From the NCBI RefSeq assembly GCF_000244895.1, contig NZ_CM001441.1, positions 3,306,226 to 3,370,225 of the forward strand: 64,000 nucleotides of DNA, in the 5' to 3' direction. Shown piece by piece: positions 26,350 through 35,285 of the stretch (its first letter is position 1; each line of letters starts with the position of its first letter). The position numbers were made by a program, and so were the translations under genes. The DNA comes from Desulfosporosinus youngiae DSM 17734 (GTDB lineage: Bacteria > Bacillota > Desulfitobacteriia > Desulfitobacteriales > Desulfitobacteriaceae). Under the pieces are notes generated by a model that worked only from the letters and a program-made list of their open reading frames with translations, was not told where the DNA came from and did not search any database.

Positions 26350-27108
26350 CTACTCTACAGTGTTTCTTAATTCTCCAATACTTTGCAGTCTGACAATAAC
26401 TTCATCCCCTGGCTGCATAGGACCAACCCCTTCAGGAGTTCCGGTCAGCACCACATCTCCTGGATTAAGCGTCATAACCTGAGACATAAAACTCACTAGT
26501 TTTGGTACTGAGTTTATAAAATAACGGGTATTCGAAGACTGCTTGATTTCCCCATTAAGCAGCAGCTGAATATCTAAGTGGCTGGGATCAATATCTGTCA
26601 CAACCCACGGTCCAATTGGACAAAAGGTATCAAATGATTTTCCCCGAGTCCATTGACCATCTTTCTTTTGCAAATCTCTGGCAGTAACATCATTGGCGCA
26701 GGTATAGCCAAAAATAGCCGCGGCGGCTTCGTTTTCAGGAACGTCTTTGATTGTCTTGCCAATGACGACAGCCAGCTCTGCTTCATAGTCAACACGCTGG
26801 CTGACTTTAGGGCAGATAATCTGAGCATCCGGACCGATGACACTTGTCTGCGGCTTCATAAAAATAACCGGATCTTCAGGTAAGGCATGATCTAACTCTT
26901 CAGCGTGCAACGCATAATTAAGTCCTACACAAATTACTTTACTGGGTTCTACAGGAGCAAGCAAGGTAATTTCATGGCTGGATAACACAGCATCCGTCGG
27001 GTTGCTTTTGGAATCTAAAAAGGGTCCATCCAGAAGGCGCACCTTCTCCCCTTCGACGATACCATATCTAATCTCGTTTTTACTATCTAAGAAACGGACA
27101 TATTTCAT
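26350..27108 (-). CDS. Fumarylacetoacetate hydrolase (FAH) family protein
   Basis: 252 residues from ATG 27108 (AGAAAGG about 9 bases upstream). FAH fold signatures: VICVGLNYALHAEEL, FMKPQTSVIGP, DYEAELAVVIGKTIKD (metal-binding E..E..D), GYTCANDVTARDLQ, GKSFDTFCPIGPW and LTGTPEGVGP. These enzymes hydrolyse or decarboxylate acylpyruvate-like diketo acids; the exact substrate cannot be read from sequence. It is 16 bases from mqnA. Repeat copy B lies in its upstream region, between it and nth. Confidence 0.9.
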   Translation of the reverse strand: MKYVRFLDSKNEIRYGIVEGEKVRLLDGPFLDSKSNPTDAVLSSHEITLLAPVEPSKVICVGLNYALHAEELDHALPEDPVIFMKPQTSVIGPDAQIICPKVSQRVDYEAELAVVIGKTIKDVPENEAAAAIFGYTCANDVTARDLQKKDGQWTRGKSFDTFCPIGPWVVTDIDPSHLDIQLLLNGEIKQSSNTRYFINSVPKLVSFMSQVMTLNPGDVVLTGTPEGVGPMQPGDEVIVRLQSIGELRNTVE

Positions 27109-27156
27109 AAAGACCAACCTTTCTTAATGGACAAATATGGGAGGAGATCCTTGGCA

Positions 27157-27435
27157 GCCTTTCATGCAGTTGACGCAGCACCATCAGAGGATGAAAAAGA
27201 GAGCGCTCTCGGGTCGGGCAGCTTCGCCCACATCCGCTTACCGCAGCATTCCGAGGCTCGCCCACCCGCCGGTGCGGGACTTCGCCAAACCTCCGGGTAA
27301 TACCTGATGTGAACCCCTGGCTCCGTATCCCCGCACCGGCTTATGGGCTTTTACCGCCTCTCCATGCAATGGGTTCGCTTCTGTGGACGAAGCTGCCCTG
27401 CTTGTGGGCTTAGGGATTCTTCTGCATATCTTTAG
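27157..27435 (+). repeat. Dispersed structured GC-rich element, copy B
   Basis: The core hairpin is 27216-27398 (183 nt): GGGCAGCTTCGCCCACA (27216-27232) pairs with 27382-27398 with one mismatch, and CCGGTGCGGG (27269-27278) pairs perfectly with 27330-27339, extended by one pair compared with copy A. The flanking module (CATGCAGTTGACGCAGCACC, ATCAGAGGATGAAAA) lies at 27162-27200. The far end (about 27412-27435) supplies the last codons and TAA stop of nth. No gene is credible inside. Confidence 0.8.
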
Positions 27436-28082
27436 GGCCTTTGTTCAGAATAGAACTTACAAACCTGATTAACAGGGCATTCCTCACAAGCAGGCTTCCG
27501 GGCACTGCAAATTCGCCTTCCATGAAAGATCAAAAGATGATGGACCAGGGACCAACGTTCTCTTGGGAAAATCTTCATCAATTCTTCTTCAACCTTCTCC
27601 GGGGTTTTCCCGCGGGCTATGCCTAAGCGGTGGGCAACTCGAAAAACGTGGGTATCGACAGCAATTGCCGGAATTCCAAAGGCGTTACTGACAACGACAT
27701 TGGCAGTTTTGCGTCCGACACCCGGGAGACTCCTTAATAATTCTAAATCCGCAGGTACTTCTCCATTAAATTTCTCAACGAGCACTTTGCAGGCCGCAAG
27801 TATATTTTTAGCTTTATTATGAAAGAGACCCAAGGAACGAATCTTACTCTCAAGTGCGGTTTGCCCTAAATTAAGGATCGATTGGGGAGTATTTGCTTCC
27901 GCAAATAGGGACGCAGTAACCAGATTCACTCTTTCGTCGGTGCATTGAGCGGATAAAATCGTAGCTACCAATAGCTCAAAAGGGGTGTTGTACTCCAACT
28001 CACAGTGAGCATCCGGGAATCTCTCTTGTAAAGCATCACAAATAAACTGTGAAACTGGCTCATTAGAACCAATCTTTGTCAT
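27432..28082 (-). CDS. nth: Endonuclease III
   Basis: 216 residues. HhH motif with catalytic Lys125 (LPGVGRKTANVVV), catalytic Asp143 (AVDTHVFRVAHRLG), and a C-terminal 4Fe-4S loop with Cys192, 199, 202, 208 (C-x6-C-x2-C-x5-C). It is a DNA glycosylase/AP lyase for oxidised pyrimidines in base excision repair. The last few residues and the stop come from the edge of repeat copy B. It is 17 bases downstream of the HD-GYP gene on the same strand. Confidence 0.96.
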   Translation of the reverse strand: MTKIGSNEPVSQFICDALQERFPDAHCELEYNTPFELLVATILSAQCTDERVNLVTASLFAEANTPQSILNLGQTALESKIRSLGLFHNKAKNILAACKVLVEKFNGEVPADLELLRSLPGVGRKTANVVVSNAFGIPAIAVDTHVFRVAHRLGIARGKTPEKVEEELMKIFPRERWSLVHHLLIFHGRRICSARKPACEECPVNQVCKFYSEQRP

Positions 28083-28099
28083 TATCTTACCTCCGCTGT

Positions 28100-29155
28100 C
28101 TAGCTTAAGACTTCCTGAATAAAGATCGTTCGTTTTTCCACCATATTATACTCTTTCATCCCATTTGATCCAAATTCTGACCCATCAAAAACCCGGACGA
28201 TCGGCCTTGCCGGCATGCTTAAATTCTGATCCACAACAACCCCGATTTCACCTGTATTTAATTTGACCGTGATCCCGGTCGGATACGCAGCAATACTTTT
28301 GAGGAATACCCGGACCATTTCTAAGGGGTAGAGCACACCGGCCAGTCCCATTAAAATTTCACAAGCTTCATGGGGCATGATTCTCTTTCCACTGCTTTGC
28401 TCGGATGTCATCTTATCATAGAGATTGGCAATCGCTACAATCTGCGCCAAAGGGTGAATTTCCCCTTCTTTCAGACGTCTGGGATAGCCGGTACCATTTA
28501 TATGTTCATGATGTTGAAAGGCAATATGGGCGATAACCAAATTAAGATCTTTTCGCTTTCTGAGCTCCTCAAAACCAAGGGTTGTGTGTGTTTTGAGGAG
28601 CTCAGCTTCTTCAGCCGTCAAATCATCGTTTGCTAATAGCTTAGGGTCGAGATGTACCTTGCCAATATCATGGAGTATGGCACCAATGGCCAAATTTTCA
28701 AGCTTTTCGCGGTCTAATAGCATGGCCTTCCCTAAAATGGTTGAGAGAACACACACATTAACAGAGTGGGCAAAGATTTGGTTGTCTAAGCTGCGCATCT
28801 CCATCATGTTGACTAGTATATCCTTTTTAAATAAGATCTCCTCGACAATTTTGTTGATAATCTTTTTCAAGTCAAAACCATCAAGATCTTTGCCTAATCG
28901 AACAGACCTTGTGCTTTTCTCCAGAATCTCCATGGCCTCACGACGATGCTCTTCGCTAATAACATCTTCAACTATCACATCGTCAAAACGATCATCTTCA
29001 ATGTAGAGAATAGAAATTCCCATATCTTTTAATTTCGCTATATACAATGGAGTAAGTTTAACTCCTTTCCCTAGCAGGATTCTGCCTGAACTAGAGAAAA
29101 TGGTTTTACCCAATACATCTCCCATTGTTAACGAATTCACACTTACTTGCCGCAC
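28100..29155 (-). CDS. HD-GYP domain protein, probable c-di-GMP phosphodiesterase
   Basis: 351 residues. An N-terminal region of about 110 residues of the DUF3391-like or sensory type is followed by an HD-GYP domain: His130, LHDIGK (162-166), QHHEHINGTGYPRRL (GYP at 223-225) and NLYDKMTS. All metal and GYP residues are present, so c-di-GMP hydrolysis is plausible. The C-terminus after 260 (KLNTGEIGVVVDQN...ARPIVRVF) is a small beta domain common in this subgroup. It opposes the diguanylate cyclase at 33.2 kb in function. Confidence 0.9.
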   Translation of the reverse strand: MRQVSVNSLTMGDVLGKTIFSSSGRILLGKGVKLTPLYIAKLKDMGISILYIEDDRFDDVIVEDVISEEHRREAMEILEKSTRSVRLGKDLDGFDLKKIINKIVEEILFKKDILVNMMEMRSLDNQIFAHSVNVCVLSTILGKAMLLDREKLENLAIGAILHDIGKVHLDPKLLANDDLTAEEAELLKTHTTLGFEELRKRKDLNLVIAHIAFQHHEHINGTGYPRRLKEGEIHPLAQIVAIANLYDKMTSEQSSGKRIMPHEACEILMGLAGVLYPLEMVRVFLKSIAAYPTGITVKLNTGEIGVVVDQNLSMPARPIVRVFDGSEFGSNGMKEYNMVEKRTIFIQEVLS

Positions 29156-29318
29156 TTAGATAGTTGCTCCTTCCTGTTGAAGCATCATTTTCAACACCCT
29201 GCACTATAATCCTACACTATTTTCAGCGTTTTTCCCAGTCTGGGTTTTATAACAAGTATATACTCAAGCTGCTTTCAAGGAGTATACTATAAAGGGATGT
29301 TGAATGTGAGGTAAAACT

Positions 29319-30071
29319 ATGTCTCTTGATCTAATCATAATATGTACCTTTGGCTTTATTGCTGCGATGGTCGATGCTATTGCCGGAGGAGGCGGGCTTA
29401 TCAGTCTGCCGGCCTTGCTGATGGTCGGGCTGCCCCCTCATTTTGCACTGGGTACTAATAAATTTGCTGCATCGCTGGCTTCTTTGAATAGTTCTATCAC
29501 CTTCGCCCGGTCTGGTAAAGTGCACTTTCCTCTGGTTAAGTGGCAGATTCCCTTTTCTTTGCTTGGCGCCTTCCTGGGTGCTTGGGCCGTACTTGGTGTT
29601 AGTTCGGATTTTTTAAACAAAGCGGTCTTATTCTTGATTCTTTTTGTAGGAATATACACTCTTGTCCGTAAAAACTTAGGGATGGAAAATAACTTCAAAG
29701 GCCTCAGCTCATCGAAAATAGTTATGGGATGTTTATTGGCCATGTTCTTAGGATTTTATGATGGATTTTTTGGACCGGGAACTGGGTCCTTCCTGATTTT
29801 CTCATTCATCACACTCTTTGGCTTCGACTTTGTTTCCTCTTCCGCAAATTCTAAAGTATTAAATTTCTCAAGCAATATTTCTTCTCTTATTTTCTTTGCC
29901 TGGAATGGGAAGATTCTTTACTCTATTGGAATCCCTATGGCTCTATTCATGATTTTAGGCTCTTATGCGGGTACCAGGCTTGCCATTCATCATGGTCCGG
30001 AGCTTGTAAGGCCTCTTTTTGTTATAATGTCTATCCTAGTGGCCGCCAAACTTATTTTTCAGTTCTTGTAA
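29319..30071 (+). CDS. TSUP-family (TauE/SafE-like) membrane transporter
   Basis: 250 residues with about eight hydrophobic helices. Family motifs: AMVDAIAGGGGLISLPALL near the N-terminus and FYDGFFGPGTGSFLIF in the second repeat. TSUP proteins export sulfite or organosulfonates or move organic anions; the substrate is unknown here. GTGAGG lies 7 bases before ATG 29319. Flanked by a terminator at 30110. Confidence 0.9.
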   Translation: MSLDLIIICTFGFIAAMVDAIAGGGGLISLPALLMVGLPPHFALGTNKFAASLASLNSSITFARSGKVHFPLVKWQIPFSLLGAFLGAWAVLGVSSDFLNKAVLFLILFVGIYTLVRKNLGMENNFKGLSSSKIVMGCLLAMFLGFYDGFFGPGTGSFLIFSFITLFGFDFVSSSANSKVLNFSSNISSLIFFAWNGKILYSIGIPMALFMILGSYAGTRLAIHHGPELVRPLFVIMSILVAAKLIFQFL

Positions 30072-30109
30072 CAATCCGGGATTAAACTGTAATACTGCTG
30101 AAAAACCAG

Positions 30110-30158
30110 ATTGACTCGCGAATAGGGCGCTAACCCCCTGTCCGCGAGTCAATTCTTT
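30110..30158. terminator. Terminator between TSUP and VanW genes
   Basis: ATTGACTCGCG (30110-30120) pairs with CGCGAGTCAAT (30143-30153), followed by TCTTTTG. Converging genes share it. Confidence 0.8.
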
Positions 30159-30179
30159 TGAATAAATACTTTATAAGAC

Positions 30180-31304
30180 CTATTTAGGATCTTTATCCCA
30201 GGATTCCGGGCCAATAGGATAACCTTCCGGCTTCCGAAGCTCAGGATGTTTTTCATCCGCTACTCCAAATAATCGTATTCTAAGCCAGTTTGGTCCAATT
30301 CGTGCACTTATTAATAAATATCCCTTTGTATTATTGCGAAAGCGAAAATCAAGAATTCCATAGGCCACTGTGGCATCTTGTCCTCTCCGAACATAAGATA
30401 CCGCCAAAGAATGGCTGTGCCTTTCTTCAATAGCTAGATTAGCTTGGAGGACCGCTTGATAGAGAGTACTTGAGTCTTGGCAAATCCCTCCTCCAATATC
30501 TTTGATCATCGACTGATTTACAAAAACAACTGAGGGGGAATAACCAGAAGCTTCCGTACGTTCTCCCACTACCTCATTGAAAGAAAACACGTCTCCCGGC
30601 GGAATCAAACGGTTATTCAAGGCCAAAGCGGCCAAACGAACATTATTCGTTCGCAGCTTATCCAGGGGATTAAAATATGTAGTGTAATCTCCCAAATTAT
30701 TAACAATTTTATTGATATCAGACGTGCTTGGCTTAGCGGGAATAACATTTACACTAGCTTCTACCTGCTTTTGTTGGGGCTCCTGGGAAATCTTCAGCCA
30801 GGTCGCTTCAATATCCAATTCCTTCCCTGCTGCCCCATCGGACTTTTTTAACTGACCATCTGCAAAGCTGATGGTTGCTGAACGTACAGGTTGATTGATC
30901 TTCAAACTAAATGCTTGCAGCTGTTCAAAGATTTCAGCTTGGTTTAAGGAAATACTGCCAAATGAGGTGACGTCAGAAGGCCGGGCGAGATTTTGAAGGA
31001 CATCCTCAAACCAAGAACCCGTGGTGACAGGATAGACTCGATCCAGCCATAATTCAATCTCCGCATAAGTTTTATCCCACTTTAAGGGATAAACTTGTCC
31101 TTCATACGTAACAGCCGTCGGTAATTTTTCTCTTATTAGAGCAGATACTTGGGCTCTATTGAGTCCAGTCAGATCCTCGCCCCAGACCATTAAACCGGAT
31201 GGTGCTCTGTCACGCGTATTACCATATGAAACGACCGTTCCTAACCCTAATGTGAAGCATAATTGAAACAATAAGGCTAGGATAAACAACTTAGTTTTTA
31301 TCAT
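30180..31304 (-). CDS. Exported VanW-family protein
   Basis: 374 residues. Signal peptide in 1-28 (KLFILALLFQLCFTLGLGTVVSYG), a middle peptidoglycan-binding-4-like region (to about 200), then the VanW domain (NNVRLAALALNNRLIPPGDVFSFNEVVGERTEASGY in parts, DIGGGICQDSSTLYQAVL, RHSHSLAVSYV). VanW accompanies some vancomycin-resistance clusters but is widespread in Clostridia with unknown function at the envelope. 17 bases downstream of the PRC-barrel gene. Confidence 0.88.
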   Translation of the reverse strand: MIKTKLFILALLFQLCFTLGLGTVVSYGNTRDRAPSGLMVWGEDLTGLNRAQVSALIREKLPTAVTYEGQVYPLKWDKTYAEIELWLDRVYPVTTGSWFEDVLQNLARPSDVTSFGSISLNQAEIFEQLQAFSLKINQPVRSATISFADGQLKKSDGAAGKELDIEATWLKISQEPQQKQVEASVNVIPAKPSTSDINKIVNNLGDYTTYFNPLDKLRTNNVRLAALALNNRLIPPGDVFSFNEVVGERTEASGYSPSVVFVNQSMIKDIGGGICQDSSTLYQAVLQANLAIEERHSHSLAVSYVRRGQDATVAYGILDFRFRNNTKGYLLISARIGPNWLRIRLFGVADEKHPELRKPEGYPIGPESWDKDPK

Positions 31305-31321
31305 AAATCACATTAACCTTC

Positions 31322-32095
31322 TCAGCTTTTTCGCAAATGAGAAGTTACTTCCATTAATGTGCTTCTGGTCGTAATATTTGCAACCATTTCAGGTGTAATA
31401 CTTTCACCAGCATGTAAAATATCATTATTGTCCAAGACAATGTCCTTATCAACCTTTTTGCCAATGAAATATTGGAGTTGGCGCTGCTCAAACAAGTTAA
31501 AATCAGCTTCTTTTTCCGCAGCAGATTCTGCCGTTTCAGCAATATCCTCAACGTTGTCTAAGGTCTGAATTTGAGATTCAGCTTGAATTAGTGGTTCATT
31601 GCTGAATTCTAGGCTCTCATGATTTGTAGGCGAAGGTTCCCCTTCAATGATCAGTAATTCTTTACCTAAGGTAATGATTTTGTCTTTATCAATTTCCTTC
31701 ATCTGTCCCTCTGATTCAAAAAGACACGATGCAATAAGACCCGTCTCTTCATCAATAATGATCTCTTTTACTTCTCCAATAAGTTGACCCTTTTTAGTCA
31801 AAACTCTAGTTCCTATTACGCGGATATCTTGCTTTAGGAGATGTTGCACCTCGGTATTTTGAGCAACATCTTGAATTACCTGCTGATGGGGGATCGTAAT
31901 TGCAAACTCCCCAAGGCCCAAAATATCCGAATAGGGGATAACTTTTGCTCCAAAATAATCAGATGGCTGATCAATAATCAAAAAATCCAGAGATTTACTC
32001 TGCTGATTAAGAACCAGATCCTTTATAACCCCAACTTGTGTCCCATCTGAGATACTAATAACTCGTAAACCAATAATTTCGTTTGTCGGCTTCAT
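31322..32095 (-). CDS. PRC-barrel domain protein
   Basis: 257 residues with two PRC-barrel units: GLRVISISDGTQVGVIKDLVLNQ (about 9-80) and GTRVLTKKGQLIGEVKEIIID (about 95-165), then an acidic linker and a third short segment (YFIGKKVDKDIVLDNNDILHAGESIT). PRC-barrels mediate interactions in sporulation, photosynthetic and RNA-processing proteins; YlmC/YrrD-type proteins of Firmicutes look similar. The role is unknown. Middle gene of a three-gene minus run. Confidence 0.85.
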   Translation of the reverse strand: MKPTNEIIGLRVISISDGTQVGVIKDLVLNQQSKSLDFLIIDQPSDYFGAKVIPYSDILGLGEFAITIPHQQVIQDVAQNTEVQHLLKQDIRVIGTRVLTKKGQLIGEVKEIIIDEETGLIASCLFESEGQMKEIDKDKIITLGKELLIIEGEPSPTNHESLEFSNEPLIQAESQIQTLDNVEDIAETAESAAEKEADFNLFEQRQLQYFIGKKVDKDIVLDNNDILHAGESITPEMVANITTRSTLMEVTSHLRKS

Positions 32096-32115
32096 GGCTA
32101 ACGCCTCCTATTCAA

Positions 32116-32955
32116 TTAAGAAATACTTGTGATAGTTTCCTTGGTCATCCAGGCGTCAAAGCGATTTCGCAGTTCTGGATTAAATTGAGGTAAATAATTC
32201 TGAATATGTACCTTTAACTCAGTTAATGCATAATCACGCTCCTCCAGATTATTCAGCAGCCAGTAGTAATCAATGATTAAATAAAAGGCTAAATCAGGCA
32301 CTGGTTTTTGAGCTAAAGCCCGGGAAAAATAATAAGCTGCTTGTTGGAAATTCCCTGAACTTTTTTCGTCAAATCCCATATCGATAAGTTCCTCAATGGT
32401 TAGGGAACCTTCGGATCGTTCAATGATCTCTATCGAGACATTATTATCCACCGGATAGTCTTCTTCAACTAGCGGTTTTGCTTCAACAACAGCTTCTGAG
32501 GGCATAGTATCTACTTCCTCTATTGCTTCTGCCTGGCTTATCTCTTCTTCCTGGCCTATCTCTTCTACTTGGTCTATCACTTCTGCTCGGCCTATCTCTT
32601 CTGCTTGGTCTATCTCTTCTTCTTGGCCTATCACTTCTGCTTGGCCTAGCTCTTCTGCTTGGCCTAGCTCTTCTTCCTGACCTATCGCCTCTTCCTGACC
32701 TATCACTTCTGCTTGGCCTAGCTCTTCTGCGCGGCCTATCTCCTCTGCTTGGCCTAGCTCTTCCGCCAGTTGCTTTCTTGACCATAATATACTACCACAG
32801 ATAACCATAATCATCACTGACAAAAACCACCAAAGTGCCCAACCTAATCGAAGAGCCCTTGGAAACATCAAGACCGCACCCATTACTAAAAAAGTGACCG
32901 AAAACGCCCTCATGCGGGATATTCCAAATGCCTTAGCTTTCTGTATAAAAAACAC
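32116..32955 (-). CDS. Membrane protein with 14 acidic hexapeptide repeats and a C-terminal TPR-like domain
   Basis: 279 residues from GTG 32955 (AGGGAG 11 bases upstream). Two membrane helices at about 17-35 and 38-56, then 14 tandem hexapeptides of type AEELGQ/EEEIGQ (residues 64-147), highly acidic and likely a rod or flexible spacer, then a helical region (LTIEELIDMGFDEKSSGNFQQAAYYFSRALAQK, in part) like a TPR pair. No family recognised. The repeats are encoded by an 18-bp tandem array, so repeat number may vary between strains. Confidence 0.7.
   Translation of the reverse strand: MFFIQKAKAFGISRMRAFSVTFLVMGAVLMFPRALRLGWALWWFLSVMIMVICGSILWSRKQLAEELGQAEEIGRAEELGQAEVIGQEEAIGQEEELGQAEELGQAEVIGQEEEIDQAEEIGRAEVIDQVEEIGQEEEISQAEAIEEVDTMPSEAVVEAKPLVEEDYPVDNNVSIEIIERSEGSLTIEELIDMGFDEKSSGNFQQAAYYFSRALAQKPVPDLAFYLIIDYYWLLNNLEERDYALTELKVHIQNYLPQFNPELRNRFDAWMTKETITSIS
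32515..32766 (-). repeat. 18-bp in-frame tandem array (14 units)
   Basis: 14 imperfect 18-bp units (plus-strand consensus near CTTCTGCTTGGCCTAGCT) fill 252 bases inside the membrane protein gene. Each encodes one hexapeptide. Unit variants recur in blocks, which suggests duplication of multi-unit segments. Confidence 0.9.
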
Positions 32956-33201
32956 AAAAAATGGTATGCTCCCTAAAATTACGGTTACTTCATATATCAG
33001 AATAGGTCCCCCTTTATCTTGGCCATTCTGTATTTAAAAATTCGACAGAACTCCTGTTTCTCCTTCTTCTGTCTCCTCTGATTTGCATTTTTAGGGTATT
33101 ATTAATAAGCTTTTTTAGAAAAAATAAAAGTTGGAAAGGATTATTTAATCTGAATAGAGAATAATATAATGTTTTAAGAATGGGTTATAGGGGGCATAGG
33201 T

Positions 33202-34254
33202 ATGTCAAGTGATCACAAAACTGATCCAGAAGACACTTCCAAATTACTGCAAAGAATAAAAGTATTAGAAAACCAATTAGAGGAAATACGTTTACAGACA
33301 AACGTTCTTTTAGACATTGCACGTGCTCTTAATGCTTCTCTTGATCCAAAGGTAATAGCCACCAATATTATAAGCGCCATTGCCTGCCTAATTAGTATTG
33401 ATCAAGCAAGCGTTTGCCTTTTCAATGAGAAAACCCAAACGTTTGAGGTTATAGGAGTCTTCGACTCACGCACCATCTCACCTCAGATACCTTCAAATCT
33501 TGATTTGTCTTTTCTTTCTCAAGTATTATCAAACGGTGTGACCTATTATTGTCCACCCGGAAATAGAACACAAAATTGGGAATGGATCTGTTGTCTGCCT
33601 CTTCAGAATGCCCAACACAAAACAGGTACCATTAACATTCACTCTATTCGCCAGCCGGAAATCACTCCTGAACAAATGAGATTCTTAGAAACTGTAGCCG
33701 GTCACGCCACTTCAGCGTTGGAAAACGCCCTTCTTTACGCTATAGTAGAACGCGAATCAATCACGGATGGATTAACGGGTGTCTATAATCATCGTTACTT
33801 CCAAAAGCGTTTGCGCGAATACATATCCCTCTGCCAACGTCATAAGCGGTCAGTAACCTTTGGCTTACTTATGATTGATGTTGACAATTTCAAACACTTT
33901 AACGATCGTTATGGACATCAATTTGGGGACACCGTCCTTAAAACGATTGTCCGGGAGCTTCGCAATAATTTAAGAGAAGAAGACCTCATTGCCCGATATG
34001 GAGGGGAAGAATTTGTCATTCTTATCCCGGAAGCTACTGAAAAAATCGTATTATTTATCAGTGAAAAAATACGGCAAGTTGTGGAAAAAACCCAAGTACT
34101 GAACCCAGCGACGGACAGTTATGTATCTGTCACTATAAGTATCGGAGTGACTCTTTGGCATCCCTCCGATTCACCCTCTATTGTGATTTCAAGAGCAGAT
34201 CAGGCTCTTTACCAGGCCAAAACAACAGGACGTAATCAAAGTATCTATAAGTAA
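33202..34254 (+). CDS. GAF-GGDEF diguanylate cyclase
   Basis: 350 residues. Short N-terminal coiled coil (LLQRIKVLENQLEEIRLQ, 15-32), a GAF domain (about 35-180), then a GGDEF domain with an intact GGEEF active site at 267-271, the inhibitory RxxD I-site at 258-261 (REED), and DxD/N metal residues (MIDVDNFKHFND). It makes c-di-GMP from GTP, probably with product inhibition; the GAF domain would sense a small ligand. GGGGGC lies upstream of ATG 33202. A terminator follows. Confidence 0.95.
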   Translation: MSSDHKTDPEDTSKLLQRIKVLENQLEEIRLQTNVLLDIARALNASLDPKVIATNIISAIACLISIDQASVCLFNEKTQTFEVIGVFDSRTISPQIPSNLDLSFLSQVLSNGVTYYCPPGNRTQNWEWICCLPLQNAQHKTGTINIHSIRQPEITPEQMRFLETVAGHATSALENALLYAIVERESITDGLTGVYNHRYFQKRLREYISLCQRHKRSVTFGLLMIDVDNFKHFNDRYGHQFGDTVLKTIVRELRNNLREEDLIARYGGEEFVILIPEATEKIVLFISEKIRQVVEKTQVLNPATDSYVSVTISIGVTLWHPSDSPSIVISRADQALYQAKTTGRNQSIYK

Positions 34255-34265
34255 CAGGAATGCCT

Positions 34266-34300
34266 AAAACACCCCTTCAAAATAATGAAGGGGTGTTTTT
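34266..34300 (+). terminator. Rho-independent terminator
   Basis: AAAACACCCCTTCA ... TGAAGGGGTGTTTTT: a strong GC stem with a T-run, 12 bases after the diguanylate cyclase stop. Confidence 0.9.
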
Positions 34301-34323
34301 ACGACCTGCCATTTAAACAAAGA

Positions 34324-34470
34324 CTAGGCTTCAATTGCTCTGCGAATCGATCTGCCGTTTTTGGGTAAATTGACCGTTAATTTAACAAGCTGTAAACATG
34401 AAGCTGTAATAACCACTGCGCATCCCCCAAGAAATCCTCCGATAATTAGAGCCGGAATGAAAGCTAACAT
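34324..34470 (-). CDS. Small hydrophobic protein, 48 residues
   Basis: ATG 34470 is preceded by GAAGGGAG 7 bases upstream. The product begins MLAFIPALIIGGFLGGCAVV, a Gly-rich membrane helix with two Cys, then ends in a basic tail (KNGRSIRRAIEA). It resembles many uncharacterised 45-60-residue membrane proteins of Firmicutes, but I cannot name a family. It lies alone between a terminator on each side (34266 and 34592). Confidence 0.55.
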   Translation of the reverse strand: MLAFIPALIIGGFLGGCAVVITASCLQLVKLTVNLPKNGRSIRRAIEA

Positions 34471-34591
34471 AGAAACAACTCCCTTCATTCATTTTTTTTA
34501 CGAGAATAACTTGCACATTCTTCGCTGATCATTATTTGCTGTACAATCATTAATTGTTCTGATACTCATCATTAATATTACCAGATATATA

Positions 34592-34623
34592 TAAAAAAAG
34601 AAAGTGATTGTGTTCACTTTCTT
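34592..34623 (-). terminator. Terminator of the YigZ-like gene
   Basis: AAGAAAGTGA/TCACTTTCTT stem (34598-34607 with 34614-34623), followed on the minus strand by TTTTTTTAT. Confidence 0.85.
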
Positions 34624-34668
34624 AAAGTTTTATTATTCTAAATCGGGAGACTTTTCTGACTAAATGGA

Positions 34669-35283
34669 CTACCTCCAGACAACCCCCAGCGCCTCAAATT
34701 GAACTTGTTTTCTGGTGAAGTCATTGATCCATTTTTCGAATAAACCGGTTTCTTGTTCAGGGACATGAACAGTAAGCTTAATCACATCACTGAAATCTTC
34801 TTCTTGAATGATCCAAGTATGTTGGTCAAATTGATATTTAAGCGTTTCGTACCATTGATAGGGCACACGAAGGGCATAGATCTGATAAAGAGTTAACGTT
34901 TTTAATTCTGTCTCATTAATAACTTGCCGGGCAGTCCCGCCATACGCTCTGGATAGTCCCCCCGTTCCTAAAAGGATACCGCCAAAATATCTTACAACCA
35001 CTACTAAAACGTTCCAAATATTCCGATGTTGTAGAATATCCATAATCGGGCGGCCACCCGTCCCTTGAGGTTCACCGTCATCGGAGGATTTCTCAATAAA
35101 TCCATTGTGCAGTCGGTATGCGTAAACATAATGACGGGCATTGGGATAGTCATCGCGAATCTTCAGCATAGCCTTTTCAATTTCCTCCAGGGATGAGAGG
35201 GGAATGCCAATACAAATAAAGCGAGATTTATCAATCACTTGTTCTCCGGTTATAATCCCAGAGAGTGTATTAAACCCTTCCAC
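34669..35283 (-). CDS. YigZ/IMPACT family protein (UPF0029)
   Basis: 204 residues. N-terminal UPF0029 domain: DKSRFICIGIPLSSLEE, YPNARHYVYAYRL, SSDDGEPQGTGGRPIMDIL and VVVVRYFGGILLGTGGLSRAYG, all hallmarks of YigZ/YvyE. The C-terminal EF-G-like domain is present. Relatives regulate translation stress (IMPACT) in eukaryotes; the bacterial role is unclear. It starts 2 bases after the stop of the thioesterase gene, so the two form an operon. Confidence 0.92.
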   Translation of the reverse strand: MEGFNTLSGIITGEQVIDKSRFICIGIPLSSLEEIEKAMLKIRDDYPNARHYVYAYRLHNGFIEKSSDDGEPQGTGGRPIMDILQHRNIWNVLVVVVRYFGGILLGTGGLSRAYGGTARQVINETELKTLTLYQIYALRVPYQWYETLKYQFDQHTWIIQEEDFSDVIKLTVHVPEQETGLFEKWINDFTRKQVQFEALGVVWR

Positions 35284-35285
35284 GC

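Noticed and set aside
32483-32804. Leu/Gly or Arg/Ser-rich repetitive proteins in other frames of the 18-bp array
   Set aside because: Shadows of the tandem repeat; only the acidic frame continues into a credible anchor and C-terminal domain.
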